NCBI GenBank assembly: GCA_029204225.1
Contig: CM055095.1
Location: forward strand, 77,819,488-77,883,487
From: Diphasiastrum complanatum
Lineage: Eukaryota > Streptophyta > Lycopodiopsida > Lycopodiales > Lycopodiaceae
Direction of reading: 5' to 3'
Length of the DNA: 64,000 bases
Shown here: positions 1 through 11,120 of the stretch, piece after piece
Layout of the letters: each line of letters opens with the position of its first letter
Numbering within the stretch: position 1 is the first letter of the stretch
Made by a program: the position numbers and the translations under genes
The notes under the pieces: generated by a model
The model's input: the letters and a program-made list of their open reading frames with translations, nothing else
The model's database searches: none
Told to the model about the DNA's origin: nothing

Positions 1-500
1 TTTTTCTTAGGCGATACCCAGTCATGTGTGTTCCATCTCCTAGATGAATCCTACATTGACAAGCACTATCAGGATCGCATCCACCATGCAATCTCTTAAT
101 CCGTTCGATATAGTCACACAATAATTCATTTTTCTTATCCATGCGGATACGTCCTAATTGTAGGAAGGGATCGAAGAGGAAGTGGGTGGTTTTAAAAAGG
201 GTGATGAACTCAGCTTGTAAGGTATTCCAATCGCCTCGTTCATTTTGCTCAAGATTGAAATCCCAATGTCTCGTGGTATCGGTTAGGCACAAATTAAAAT
301 ATCTTAATAGCTCTTGCGGGTTGTCGTCTCCATAAGCTCTACATGCCTGAGCTCTTGCGGGTTGTTGTCTTTATAGGCTCTACATGCTTGAGTGTAGATT
401 TGCAAAACTCTTCATGGATCTCCCTTTCCATAAAATCTTGGGAGGTCGATTTTGGAAAGTTCCAGACTACGTGGGGTATAAATGGCCTTGGATTGTCCAT
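1..500 (-). pseudogene. Retrotransposon gag fragment
   Basis: Read on the minus strand, this piece encodes a Retrotrans_gag-like stretch. A segment with DLPRFYGKGDP is followed by an in-frame TGA where the family usually has Trp, then QACRAY, NPQELLRYFNLCL, DWNTLQAEFITLFKT and DYIERIKRL. Gag proteins of this type form the retrotransposon particle. The frame is broken by a 41-bp tandem duplication at 311-392. It is cut by the window edge and no zinc knuckle is in view. The sequence differs clearly from the gag at 24.6-26.1 kb, so it is a different family. A superfamily call beyond LTR retrotransposon would be a guess. Confidence 0.65.
311..392. repeat. 41-bp tandem duplication inside gag fragment
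   Basis: Copy 1 is 311-351 and copy 2 is 352-392. Both begin CTCTTGCGGGTTGT and end in ACATGC.TGAG, with a handful of substitutions. 41 is not a multiple of three, so the duplication shifts the gag reading frame. Confidence 0.85.
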
Positions 501-769
501 TGGGGTAGATCTACGTCAGCTGGTTCGTGAAGTATCTCGATAGGTATGTTGACAAACTCCTCAAGATCAGGGGGATCCAGAATGAATAATCTCCTACAAG
601 ATCTAATATGCATACACATAAACGAGAAGTGTGGCTATTTTCTATTTATTTTCCATCAAATATTTTTGTGAAAACCTGTCAATAGAATAATCAAGGAGCA
701 GTCGGATGTTCTTGATATCTTGACCATCGAGGAATATGTATCGAACTAGTCGATACCATATCTCTGAGT

Positions 770-1950
770 TTAACCTTTCGCGACAAGTCGAGCTTTGTAT
801 CTTCTAACACTGCCATCTGATCTTAGCTTCTTCTTGTATACCCATTTATAGTCAACTTTCTTCTTTTCTTCAGGTAGTGGTTCAAGTGTCCATGCATGAT
901 TCTGCTTCATTGATTCGATCTCTTCTGACATGGCTTGCTTCCAAAATTTGCCCTCAGGATTCTGGGTTGCTTCCAGATATGTCATTGGTTCCTTAGTGAA
1001 ATTGGGGAATTCAAAGTCTGTGTCTTCACTCGACTGGAGGTTATTGACGAATCTGTCGGGGGGAAGGGGGAAGGGGGGGTGGGGTGGGGGTCTTCGAATT
1101 CTTGTCGACCGTGGTAGCTGCTGCGTTTGTTCTTTGAATTCTTCGACAAGATGATATTTTGTCTCATGTTCTGGAGTTTGTGGTTCGACATCCTAATTCA
1201 ACGTTTGGCCATTCAATTGGCAATATTGAGAAGACTTTGTGGCCGTCTGATTCTCTCACTCCTGGAAATGTCAATTTGTCGAACTTCACATCTCTGCTCA
1301 TCACCACTTTCTTTGAGGTTGGATTGTAAAGTCGATAGATCTGTGAGCTGTTTGAATATCCGATTATCACAGTGTGTATCAACTTTTTGTCCAACTTGTT
1401 TTTTCTCTCTCTTTTGGTATGTGCATGTAGGCTGCACATACGAACACTCGTACATAGGATAGATCGGGCTTCTTACTTGTCCAATTTTGTACGACATCTT
1501 TTTTTCCACTTGTTGTTATCGATCAGTTTTGTAGATGAACTACAACTACACTTGCTTCAGCCCAAAATTGACTTGGCATTTGTGCTTGTGCCATCATGCA
1601 CTTTGCTCCTTTCACAAAGGTTCTGTTTTGTAGTCGAGCATCTGTTCTGAATATAAGCTGGAGTGGAAAAAATTTTAGCCCAAAAGAACTTAGACAGTGC
1701 GCGTGAGCAAGCATACACTAAGGTTCGACTAAGGTTCAATTCTTTCTCACAACAAGTCCATTCAATTGAGGCAAATAAGAAGTAATAATGTGTTGCTCAA
1801 TGCCTTTGCTAAGACAATACTCCTTGAATTCAGTTGAGATGTATTCTCCACTATTGTCTGACCTCGGTGCTTTGATTATTTTACCAGTTTTGAGTTTCGC
1901 ATGTTTTTTGAATTGTCTAAAGAGATTGAAATTCTCCAATTTCTGCTTAA
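770..1950 (-). pseudogene. Ty1/copia integrase to RT fragment
   Basis: Minus-strand reading in order: integrase core around 1,736-1,939 (RSDNSGEYIS; acidic residue of the GEY motif), integrase around 1,523-1,714 (QMPSQFWAEA), the integrase tail at 1,164-1,439 (IIGYSNSSQIYRLYNP and SRDVKFD), a proline-rich linker, and the N-terminal part of reverse transcriptase at 770-985 (MKQNHAWTLEPLP then RRYKARLVAKG). This is the copia order IN-RT. Several frames are needed and the RT catalytic part, RNase H and LTRs are absent. It is a dead fragment. Confidence 0.85.
1058..1090 (+). other. G-rich run, potential G-quadruplex
   Basis: Five G runs of 4-7 bases separated by AA or single T on the + strand. 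It lies in the copia integrase-RT linker, where the coding strand reads as Pro-rich codons. Folding is inference. Confidence 0.7.
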
Positions 1951-2159
1951 AATAAACAACTGTTCTTTGTGAAAAATAGACAAATTTAGCTTGATTGATT
2001 TGTCAATCTCTTGTAAAAATGTCCATTAATGTCTTATATATATTTTCAAGTTGAGATTGAAAAGTCAAGAGGCCTCCAGCTCGAGTTCTAGTGAGATGGT
2101 GACATGTGTCACAAAACTTTTTGCTAGTATGCAACCGAATCCACATCTCAATGAGAAAT

Positions 2160-2355
2160 ATGGCCCAATAAAATTAAGAGGTGTAGATCCTAAATCCAAT
2201 CACATTAAGAGGTGCAAAATGGTTGTCCCAATCATGTTTAGAGATACAAATCACTTGGCCAATCATAATGGGAGGTTCTAGCTAGTTGGTCCAATCATGG
2301 AGAGAAGTGGAGGTCCAATTATCATGAGAGGTGGAATCCATGAGGTCCAATCACA
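2160..2355. repeat. Periodic CCAAT array (~32-bp unit)
   Basis: CCAAT occurs seven times on the + strand, at 2,165, 2,196, 2,228, 2,259, 2,291, 2,315 and 2,347. Spacings are 31, 32, 31, 32, 24 and 32. Most copies extend to CCAATCA and are followed by a GAGG/GAGA-type run, so this is a degenerate minisatellite. CCAAT is the NF-Y core motif, but no promoter or gene is evident beside it. A 76-residue ORF across it is not coding-like. Confidence 0.75.
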
Positions 2356-2372
2356 TTCAAGCATTCCTCATG

Positions 2373-2720
2373 CTAGATCTTGAAATCCACTGAAATATTC
2401 CAGCTGTAAGGCTGGTGAATGATTGGCCAATTGGGCATATGGATGGTGATTTTATCCATAGCCAATCCCAAATCTTTCCATTTTTGTCTTCGCGGCATTG
2501 GCACGTAATAAGGATCTACCCGCAACTGGCGAGGGATGGCGAAGTAACTCCTAATTGATTCCGGATTTTTCTCAAAAACCGTGATTCTCCATGCCGGCTG
2601 CTCTCCCAGTGCAGGTATTTTGTCCAATTCTTTGTCGGCCTCGATCTCGGAGGTCTTAAATTTGGGAACCCATCCACCACGCGAGGACTCATGTGGATGC
2701 TGCTTTAAGAATTTTTTTAT
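2373..2720 (-). pseudogene. Fragment of unnamed retroelement third-ORF domain
   Basis: The minus-strand reading contains ESSRGGWVPKF (about 2,660-2,690), EQPAWR (about 2,587-2,604) and VDPYYVPMPRRQKW (about 2,485-2,525). The same ordered motifs with similar spacing appear in the gypsy third ORFs at 19.3-19.6 kb and 31.0-31.2 kb. I do not recognise the domain from any named family. The piece has no LTR or pol beside it and is truncated on both sides. It is classed as a TE fragment purely from that shared pattern. Confidence 0.6.
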
Positions 2721-2829
2721 CCAGCATAGACTGGATCACTTGCCCAAGGCTTGAAACTAACCTGAGAGCATCACCAGAATCGACAGCCCCACCTTCTCCA
2801 GTTTAAATTCATGCGCAAATTTGTACCAT

Positions 2830-4880
2830 TTTAATATGATGTAATAGTCCACATATATTATAGTACAATAATCATTTCATCAACCAAAGGTTAGGTGCAA
2901 CATTTTTGTTCATCATTCCGATGTTAAGCGCAGTCATAGTTTGTGCGTTAAAAAACTTTGTTTATATAATATCTTGATTGGCTTGCTCACCTACAAAATG
3001 GACGAGTTATCTCTTTATCGCTAGTATGGCTAAACACTGATAAGGGTCTGGCTCATAGAGTGCTAGACTATCTGATATTGATCTTAGATCATAATATATC
3101 TAGATTCTATAGCAATGATCAACATAAGGCATCATGATGCAGGCTCCCGTAGGAATTTGCGGTTGTTGCACCTGCCAATTAAATCTTAGCAAGGGTAATG
3201 ATCATTCCATCTACACCAACTCCAGTAGGCGCCAACAGTGGCTCTATGTTAGGACCAAAATTAGGCGTTACATAAGTCCATGCACTATAGACATAATATA
3301 CGATTATGCCTTTCAGCTCAAATATTTGAGCAAACATAGAACCTGCATCCAGATGGCAAATTCAACACATAAGACAAGATAAGATCTAATTCGATAGTAG
3401 AGGCTTTCTAACAAGCTGAGATGGAAAAATATGATACTTCTTTGAAGATTCGCCTATGGATACAGATTTAGAGAATCAGAGTTTGCACCAGGAAGAATCT
3501 TGTTGCCCATTAAAATCATGTTCAATAGAACTTCTACACCAGGAATTCGTTTTTTTACATTCTATCAAGAAATGAATTCTCATCTGAGTTTTTAAATGTG
3601 AGAAAAAAATATGATACTTCAGTAAGAGATTACGTACTTCAGAGCCTGTAATGGAAACTTAAAACTCAACAAGCTAGGGACTATTTGGCCCTGCAATACA
3701 TATGAAAGAGCAGTTCCTAAATGTGAAGAAAAAAAAATGTAACAAGATATTAAAGCGTGGTACTTTCACCTTGAACAAAGAGCTGATAGGGTTGTAGATA
3801 GTTTATTTGATTACAAAGATGGCTATGAAAAGCATATGAAGAAAGCCTTTCAGAATCTGTATTACCAGATTTGAGGGCGAGATTTCTCGAAATTAGCATT
3901 AAGAAAGATGTGAATCATGTCTCGTAGAAACGAGTTCGCTAAACTACTTAGAGAATACTCAAATAATAAGATGAAGAGCTCCACTGAAGCATAAGGATGT
4001 TCAAATGTATAAATAAGAAAAGTAACGATTAATTTACTTTCATTTTAGTAATCGTTGCAGATTCAGGGATATCTACGAAAGGTTCAAGAACCATAAAAGT
4101 TTAACACTGCAAGATGGAGAATATAATAATCGTGCATTTTAATAGTAGTATGTTAATAGTTATACAAGAATTATAAGCCAAAAAAAAATTGATTCCATCT
4201 TATTGAACACCTTACTTTACAAGCTTGTTATGAGTGTAGTAGCCAGATTCTTACTTGCAACAACACAATTTGAGCTGAATTTCAACTCTAAGATGTTGTT
4301 TCAGATCAAGTTTAGATTCCAAAGGGAACCACACACTAACATATCATTCAGTCAATTTCTTTCTTCTCAATATATCGTATGATCTTATCGAGAGCATCAT
4401 GGACTACATGGGCATGTCAAAAAGCATGAAAATTTCTATTTGGATTGCAAGTAGCAAACTCAAACTGCTGGCGGGAAAGCCATTTGCACCCTTAAGCAGA
4501 TTCCACATGTGAGATAATGAAGGCATATCATGTATTCTTTGTTCGATGACTAACGTGAAATGTAACTAATATTGCATTCATGTTTGTTATGATCATTATG
4601 AGACATGGAGGTCTCAGATTTCCATCAAGGAGGAGCATGCACATCAAGAAGGAGAATGCCTCAAGGTCAAGCATCTACATGAAATTTGGAAGGAATCAAT
4701 TTTGGAGGTGCTAGGATGGTGCAAAGCTCTCAATTTCATCAAAGAAGTCAACATCAAGGAGGCACTATCATGGATATGGTGATCTCGGATCTTCATCAAA
4801 CTTGTTGGCTGACCTTCACACCTATGAACCTGCAATGATCAGCCAAGTTAGTTGTTGTATATAGATGTATTATAGATAGC
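2830..4880. other. AT-rich intergenic, nothing recognised
   Basis: Short ORFs only (82 and 63 residues), with no domain motif, RNA gene or repeat that I can support. The last 250 bases probably belong to the decayed end of the element whose LTR starts at 4,898, but no coding motif survives. Confidence 0.5.
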
Positions 4881-4884
4881 TAAA

Positions 4885-5130
4885 AATTGAGGAGGAGTGT
4901 TAGATTTGACGATTTTCACCTTGATATTGTGAATGGTTTGATATCCATGTGGATCCACACGTGTGAGGACCTGTCCACACATGTGAAATATCATGTAAAC
5001 AATTCAGATCCATTGTATATATATTTCATATGAGTCACATGTCAAATCTCCTAAATTGTAGGATGTAATTCCTAGATTGTAGGAATCTAGAAGGTCAACA
5101 CTAACCACCAATGATGATGTGGTAAAATTA
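4885..5130 (+). mobile_element. PPT and start of a decayed LTR
   Basis: A purine tract AATTGAGGAGGAG at 4,885-4,897 is followed directly by TGTTAGATTTGACG at 4,898, the usual layout of a polypurine tract and 3' LTR start in a copia-type element. The palindrome CACACGTGTG is at 4,956-4,965. The right end of the LTR was not located and no coding region survives upstream. Confidence 0.5.
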
Positions 5131-7050
5131 GTGGGATCTTATCTAAAGTGGATATGGATGAGTACAGTGCATGATGGTTGAGTTTAATAATGATTATGAA
5201 TAATGATGAATTTCTCATAAAGAGCATGAAGAACCAAAATCATGTGATTGCAAGCATATCAAGGGGCAACAACAATCTTTAAAAACTTGATATTGTTTGA
5301 ATCAAGAAGATTTGGTGGTGCAAAAAGATGTATATGTCATGTTTGGCATGAATTGTATGGTCACCTATGAAGCTCCATTAAGAGAACCAAATGGTAAGAG
5401 GCATTGCCAAAATCTTGAACACATCAAGCATTGAGGAATGAGGAATCACTCAAGCAGCATGTAGCTACCAATAACACAATCAAGCATGCACTAGTGAGAG
5501 CCCAATAGGTATACTTATATCCTCCAAGGCCCATGCACCACTAGTAGTGCACTGCGACACCTCAATAGACACTATGTAGCTTATTTGGGCCACGTCATCT
5601 AGTTCCTTAATGACTCACTGATAGACCCATACCAATCCACCATCATGACTTCCATATAGGCCTCATGGATGGAAGTCTAAAAATATTAGAGTTCATGGAT
5701 GGAATCATTGATGAAATCTTGAAAATAATGTTTCCTTCATGTGATTGATCTTCTCTCATTTTGTTTTTCTAGCTCTCATTGCCAAATTTTTATCATATAT
5801 TAATGGTATTGATATGTATTTAAATGCATTGCAATCTTATTTTCCTAAACTCATGTGTGTACTTTCGTATTTCTGATAGTAGTCACACATACTTGAGATA
5901 TAGCTCCATGCTAATCCAAATATTTAGCAATGAATGCTACTAGATTTTTGTCCGTGTTATGGACAGAAAGAGAATGCACATGTGTATATTAAATTTTCTG
6001 ATCTAAAGAATCTCATTCGAAAATTTGTATGTCTTGTTTTTCTAAAAGCAAACATCAATCTGAGGGGTGTTTTGCGTTGCAACAATTGTGGGATTGTGCA
6101 ACCTAAGAAAAATTGGGATGGTGTACTTGCACTTATTAGGCATAAGACATTGTTTTTGTTGTGGTGTCTAATATGAGTCCAATAATTTTTCCAAATAAAC
6201 TCAAAGGTAAGCTTTCAATGAAATAGTTAATCTAGAATACATCTATAAATTCCATGTCTGATTCTCAAATGATTCAAAGAATAGCTCCTTAACATTATTC
6301 CAAATTTGAGCCATGTACCTAACAACATTTTTCATTTGTTTTTCACCAAGAGTGAGATAACCCTTTTAGACATGTGTTCCAATAAAATGAGCAAATCGAA
6401 TCGACATAACTAGATAGAATGTGGAAAATGTATTTGTTGACCAAAAGTAGTTGCATGGATTGAAAGATGGTGGATACAAAATCATCATACATAGATTATC
6501 ATCCTAGAAAAATAACCAAGAAAATTTGTATGTAAGTGTGATTTGGGCTTCTTCAAATGTGAAATTTAAACTTAATGAATGACGTAACTCATGCTCTTCT
6601 AGGCCCATATACCAAAACAACTCCCTGCAAAAATAATGACTACTTGAGCTATTTTTGTCTTAGATCCACTTGGTCTAAAATTATACGTGGAAATCAAATT
6701 TCCAAAATTTTTGGAATTAGATCACCAATGAGTTGTGGAACAAACATCTAACAAACAATAAATCCTTTGATGGAGTTCAAGAAAATTATGTAATGTTTTA
6801 CCATTTGCATTTGCCATTTCCCATGAACTATGATGAGGTTAAATTGAACACAATCCTTGTAGATGTATCAACTCTCATTTTCTACCTATAAGAATAAATT
6901 GGTTTCATATTTCATTTTTTATCTAGTATCTTTGAAATTTTTAAATTTTGCATTTATAATCTTAATCTCAAACCATTTTATATTTGACTTTCTTTAAACA
7001 TTGTAAATAAGTATTGAAAGACAAGTTTGCTCACCTTTGTGAATTTTTGT
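5131..7050. other. AT-rich intergenic, mostly unassigned
   Basis: No coding domain was recognised. It contains one copy of a short dispersed repeat (5,521-5,662). An 80-residue ORF at 5,934-6,176 has no recognisable motif and is left out. Part of 6,200-7,050 may be the further decayed end of the copia remnant to its right. Confidence 0.45.
5521..5662 (+). repeat. Short dispersed repeat, copy 1
   Basis: Direct copy of 10,997-11,120. Shared blocks include GGGCCAC/AGGCCAC, ATCTAGTTCC, GACTC.CTGATAGACCCAT and AATCCACCATCATGA, with several mismatches. The identity of the parent element is unknown. Confidence 0.7.
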
Positions 7051-7059
7051 TAAGCTGAA

Positions 7060-7960
7060 GTTAATGCAATGATAGCTTGCGTTTTGCTCTTCCATAAGAT
7101 AATAGATCTTCCCAACACAAACACATAACCTCAAATAGATCTTTTGCACTTGTAACCCATATCTGCATTACAATAACCATGAAAAACAAGATCCGCAAAG
7201 GACATGCTCCAAGCCATAATTAAATGTGTCCTTTAGATACCTTTGCACTCCTCCAATGAGTTTCCCAAAGGCTAGTCATAAACTTACTAATCATACCAAC
7301 TACATATATCTAGTCTCATGATTGTCAAATTGATTAAGGGGCAACCAATTGCCTAAACAGAGTAGCATTAACTTCATCCTCATCAACACAACTTATTAAC
7401 TTAACAATTGGTTTCATAAGTGTAAATCTAGCCTTCGAATGCCTCATATGAGATTTCTTTAATATACTACTTGTGCACTTTGATTCATCAGGAATTAACA
7501 TGTCTTCATATCACCATATCTCAGTTCCAAGAGAGAAATGAAGCTCACCTAGATCCTTCATCTCAAACTCCAAGGATAAGCTACGCATGACTTTGGACAA
7601 CATCTTGTCACAATTTCCAATGATGATGAAATATTCCACGTAAACTATGAGCATGATAATGTGATTATCTTAATATTAGAGTTCACTTCAAATAACGCCA
7701 CAATTGAGAAGAAAACTATTAATATGAGCATACCAAGCTCTAGGTGATTGCTTAAAACCATAAAGAGCTTTTTTAATCTGTACACAAAATTCTCTATTCC
7801 TGATATAAAAAAGCCTTATAGTTGTGTCACACAGACTTTTTCATCCAATACACCATTTAGAAAAGCACTCTCAACATCCATTTGGTAAATATGTGTTGGG
7901 AGTTTGGCGATACACCAAATGAATAGATCTGATAGATCATATATCAGAGGAATAAACGTG
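7060..7960 (-). pseudogene. Ty1/copia RT and RNase H remnant
   Basis: Minus-strand reading gives the copia RT order: YQMDVESAFLNGVLDEKV (7,840-7,890), VYRLKKALYGFKQSPRAWY (7,720-7,790), then a YVDD-box relative reading LIVYVEYFII (7,640-7,665; both aspartates lost), then EMKDLGELHFSLG (7,540-7,575) and a degenerate RYLKGT-like RNase H entry near 7,200-7,230. Many stops and frameshifts are present. With both catalytic aspartates changed it cannot encode an active RT. No LTRs were found. Confidence 0.85.
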
Positions 7961-8539
7961 AGTGCTTTGGCACCTTGTATGTCTGTGAAACTCTAACCAA
8001 ATTATTAGAATTTTGTTCACTAGTTAGAAATATAAGTGATTTTTAGACCATTGTAGAAATTAAATCAATTAGAGGTCTAAAAGATGGACACTTTTGCAAC
8101 ATGATATTCCACAATATTTCAGCTTCATTACGATCAAAAAATTGGTCTCAGAATCTTATGTATCAATGTATAACTATTTTGGTTCATTAAACTTGTATTG
8201 AATGTTATGAAAATATCATAGATAGTGATATCTATTTTTTCGTATGCAAATACATAAAAGACATGAGGAAAAAATTCAAACGCAAAGACCTTGGAGGAAG
8301 AATTCAAATTATAGAGCGTGCATGAAAATAGTGATGCCTAATTTGACATGATTGACAAGATGTATAAATTGTTGAGATTTGTGCTGATGTAGATGTTATC
8401 AAAAAGGCAATACTGAAAAGAAAAAGGAAAAGGGTACAAAAGAAGAATATTGATAACTTATCCTTATACAGTGACAATCAGAAGAAAGGAATTCGAACTT
8501 TCAAGTATGATTGTTATTCAAGTTTGATTGCAAATTGTT
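7961..8539. other. Unassigned AT-rich sequence
   Basis: No ORF, repeat or RNA feature that I can support. Confidence 0.4.
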
Positions 8540-8626
8540 TATTTAAACTTGTTAATTCTTGATGTAGTAATATATTTGTATGACTAAACATTATTTGATT
8601 TGTGTATTGCAGATCATGCTTAGTAG
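8540..8626 (+). repeat. Short repeat with splice-acceptor-like end
   Basis: Matches the reverse complement of about 17,805-17,890: TTGTTAATTCTTGATGTAGT, CATTATTTGATTTG, then GTGTATTGCAG followed by ATCATGCTTAGTAGC. Homology stops abruptly at 8,626, where LTR family A sequence begins, so 8,626/8,627 is a recombination or insertion junction. TATTGCAG looks like a 3' splice site. Confidence 0.7.
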
Positions 8627-9097
8627 CTAATCCACAAAATCCACACTCAAGCAGAATAGGTGTTAGAAAATCCCTTTGGAGTGATCATTAGGATCCGTTA
8701 AGTAGATTTCCCTTTCATTGTTCACCTCCCTTGAGAAGATCAACCTCAAGACGAGAAGATCTAGAGCCAATAATGCCTAGGTAAACCAAGAAACCAAGAT
8801 CCAAGAAGAGGATCAACCAAAACCAAAAACACCAAATTGAGAAGAAGAAAAGAGAGAATCTCACATCCAAATCTAAGCCCTGCCATTTTTAGATCCAACA
8901 CCAAGATTCAAACTCTTGGTAGGCTTAGAATATATCTTTAGCATGTAGTTTATCCCTCTCCCCATTGGATCGAAGCCCGTACTACATCGATATTCCCCTG
9001 GTTAGAGATCCAAGCCCCAACTTTGCCCTCTTAATCACACCGATTAGGGAGGCATGAGAAGGGTCCAACATTTTTTTTGGCGCCGTTGTCGTGGAGA
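8627..9097 (+). mobile_element. LTR family A, R-U5 part plus tRNA-Asp PBS
   Basis: 8,627-9,070 is the 3' portion of the LTR also found at 16,277-17,373 (-) and within 32,098-34,895 (+). It shares CCACACTCAAGC, GAGAAGATCAACCTCAAGA, CCAAGAAACCAAGATCCAAG and a terminus GGGTCCAACA. After eight T residues comes TGGCGCCGTTG (9,078), which matches the 3' end of plant tRNA-Asp, the primer used by Athila/Tat-type gypsy elements. This fixes the LTR 3' boundary and the coding direction (+). U3 is missing and the internal region after the PBS has no recognisable gag. Confidence 0.75.
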
Positions 9098-9908
9098 CGG
9101 TGCTAAACCACTCTAAAGATGGTTTTTTTTTTTTTTTTTTTTTTCAGTTTTCCTTGTTTTTTCTTGCATCTTGCCCTCACCATTTATGCATGCGATGGGA
9201 AAGCCTTGGTTTCTATAAATAAATTGACGAATGATGGGAGACAGTTTTGTGCACTTGTGGGGGCAGGATGATTATGACCTTGGATGCCACTTGTAGAAAA
9301 AATTGGAGGCTTCCTTAAATTGGTAAGCTTTATAATCATGATGGTGGGAGATGGTGGAGACACCAAAAATTCCAAACGAATGTTCATTCGATACTAAAAC
9401 CGCACAATAAAAAACAGGAGATTGCTTAATAAAGAACTCTGAAAGTTGAAGAAGCTAGTGCCACGAAAAAAGAGTATGAAGCTTTGGATTGGAACTTGCT
9501 AAAGAGGTGGAATCGTTGCTCAACTGGATTTGCCAACAAATTCCTGTCCCGTTACAAGAACCTGTGACAAAAAGTTATTTGATGACGTTGTAGAAAGTGG
9601 CAGAGTTGCGGATGATTAAGTGACAGAGTTGCAAATGAATAACAACTGACAAAGAGCTAGCAACGTTTAACTAATCACGAAGATGGTCACGATCTACACG
9701 TTTTGGCAAGAAACTCATGCAAGAAGCCATGAACACAGCCACACGCAATAGGCAGAGATAGCACACGCCCGTCAGAAACATTTGAAACATTCGTCTCTAA
9801 AACTACACAAATGTAATGAAAAAGTTGTCTTTTAAATACCTGGCATTTCTATAGATTAATCTACATATTGAAAAAACAAATAAAATGAAAATTTTAAGTC
9901 CAATTTGG

Positions 9909-9944
9909 TTGTGCCCCTGCCTGTAAGGCAAGGCAGGGGCACAA
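9909..9944. repeat. Perfect inverted repeat, 14-bp arms
   Basis: Left arm TTGTGCCCCTGCCT at 9,909-9,922 and right arm AGGCAGGGGCACAA at 9,931-9,944, with an 8-base spacer. The arms are GC-rich in an AT-rich setting. No associated gene. Confidence 0.9.
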
Positions 9945-10040
9945 AGTCTATCGGAGGCTGGGTCGGGCCTTCTCTTCTCCTCAGGCTCTCTCTCGAGTAC
10001 TGACTGCGTTTCCCAGCAGGAAAAAGGAAGCAAGAAGCCC

Positions 10041-10041
<1 letters not shown>

Positions 10042-10076
<35 letters not shown>
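10042..10076. repeat. (AG)n microsatellite
   Basis: About 17 AG units starting after GCCCGC. Unlike the long GA tracts at 16.7, 33.4, 34.2 and 35.2 kb, no LTR was recognised around it. Confidence 0.95.
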
Positions 10077-10079
<3 letters not shown>

Positions 10080-10996
10080 CCGGTCGATCTAGCATTAAGG
10101 GAGGGCGCACGCAGGCCTTACACCCTTCAGCGCGCGCACAGAGGAGCATTTGCCGATTCTGTTTCAACTGACTGTGTTTTATCACAGTGCCTTTGATGCA
10201 GGTTGATGGAAGTTTTGGTTAAAAGCAATGAACGTGCTTTAAGTACCACTCTCATGCTTTCCTGTTGATGCATTAACAGATCTGCAGAGTGTAGAAAAGC
10301 AAAAGCAAAAACGTGCCTCTCCTGCATGCATGCATACCAAGTCATCTACACAACACAGTTTTCTGCTGCTGCAGGTTGTTCGTCCATAATTTTTCTGTTA
10401 AACAGGATTGCCAAGCTTTGAATAAATATTTTTGCAGGTCACTGAGAATTACTTGCAGCTTTTTTGCTTGTTTCTCATATGGATTTATCTAACTTCAAAC
10501 ACTGCAGAAAAATATGCTGCAAATTACTAAGCCTTTGAAAGAAAGAATAGAGAGTGAGTTGCCCAGAAGAATATAGGCTAGCTTCTATGCCGAAAACATT
10601 AACAATTTAAACCGGTTTTACAGCCTTAAGAATGAAAGCTAATATACACTTTCCATCTCATCCTCCCTCTATCAAAGCTTTATGCTCTCTCAGCTTTTTT
10701 GTCTTTGTTTTTAAATCCCCTTCACTGATATTTAACCTGGAATTTTAAATCTACTCATTACACCCAAAGTTTGAATCAAAACCATGCTGGAAATGCTCTT
10801 TGTTATGCTATGCCAATAATTAAAACAAACGGAAATTAATCATCCCATAACATAACGATGGAAAATCACATCCACTAACAACTTGGAAACCATCTTTATG
10901 TTGATGATTCTGAAAGTGAACTACAAGAAGAAGCTTATTCCAAATAAACTAGCATTCAATTCCTCTACCATAGCAAAAATTTCAAGCATACACTAC

Positions 10997-11120
10997 CCTC
11001 CTATGCCCATGGAGCACCACTCACTCCACACCTATGCAGCCTATCTAGGCCACATTATCTAGTTCCCTATGACTCGCTGATAGACCCATAAAAATCCACC
11101 ATCATGAGTTTAGGCCTCGA
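10997..11120 (+). repeat. Short dispersed repeat, copy 2
   Basis: Same orientation as 5,521-5,662, sharing the GGCCAC, ATCTAGTTCC, CTGATAGACCCAT and AATCCACCATCATGA blocks. The parent element is not identified. Confidence 0.7.

Noticed and set aside
5934-6176. 80-residue Cys-containing ORF
   Set aside because: The CxxC spacing does not match a known finger and the surroundings are non-coding in composition.
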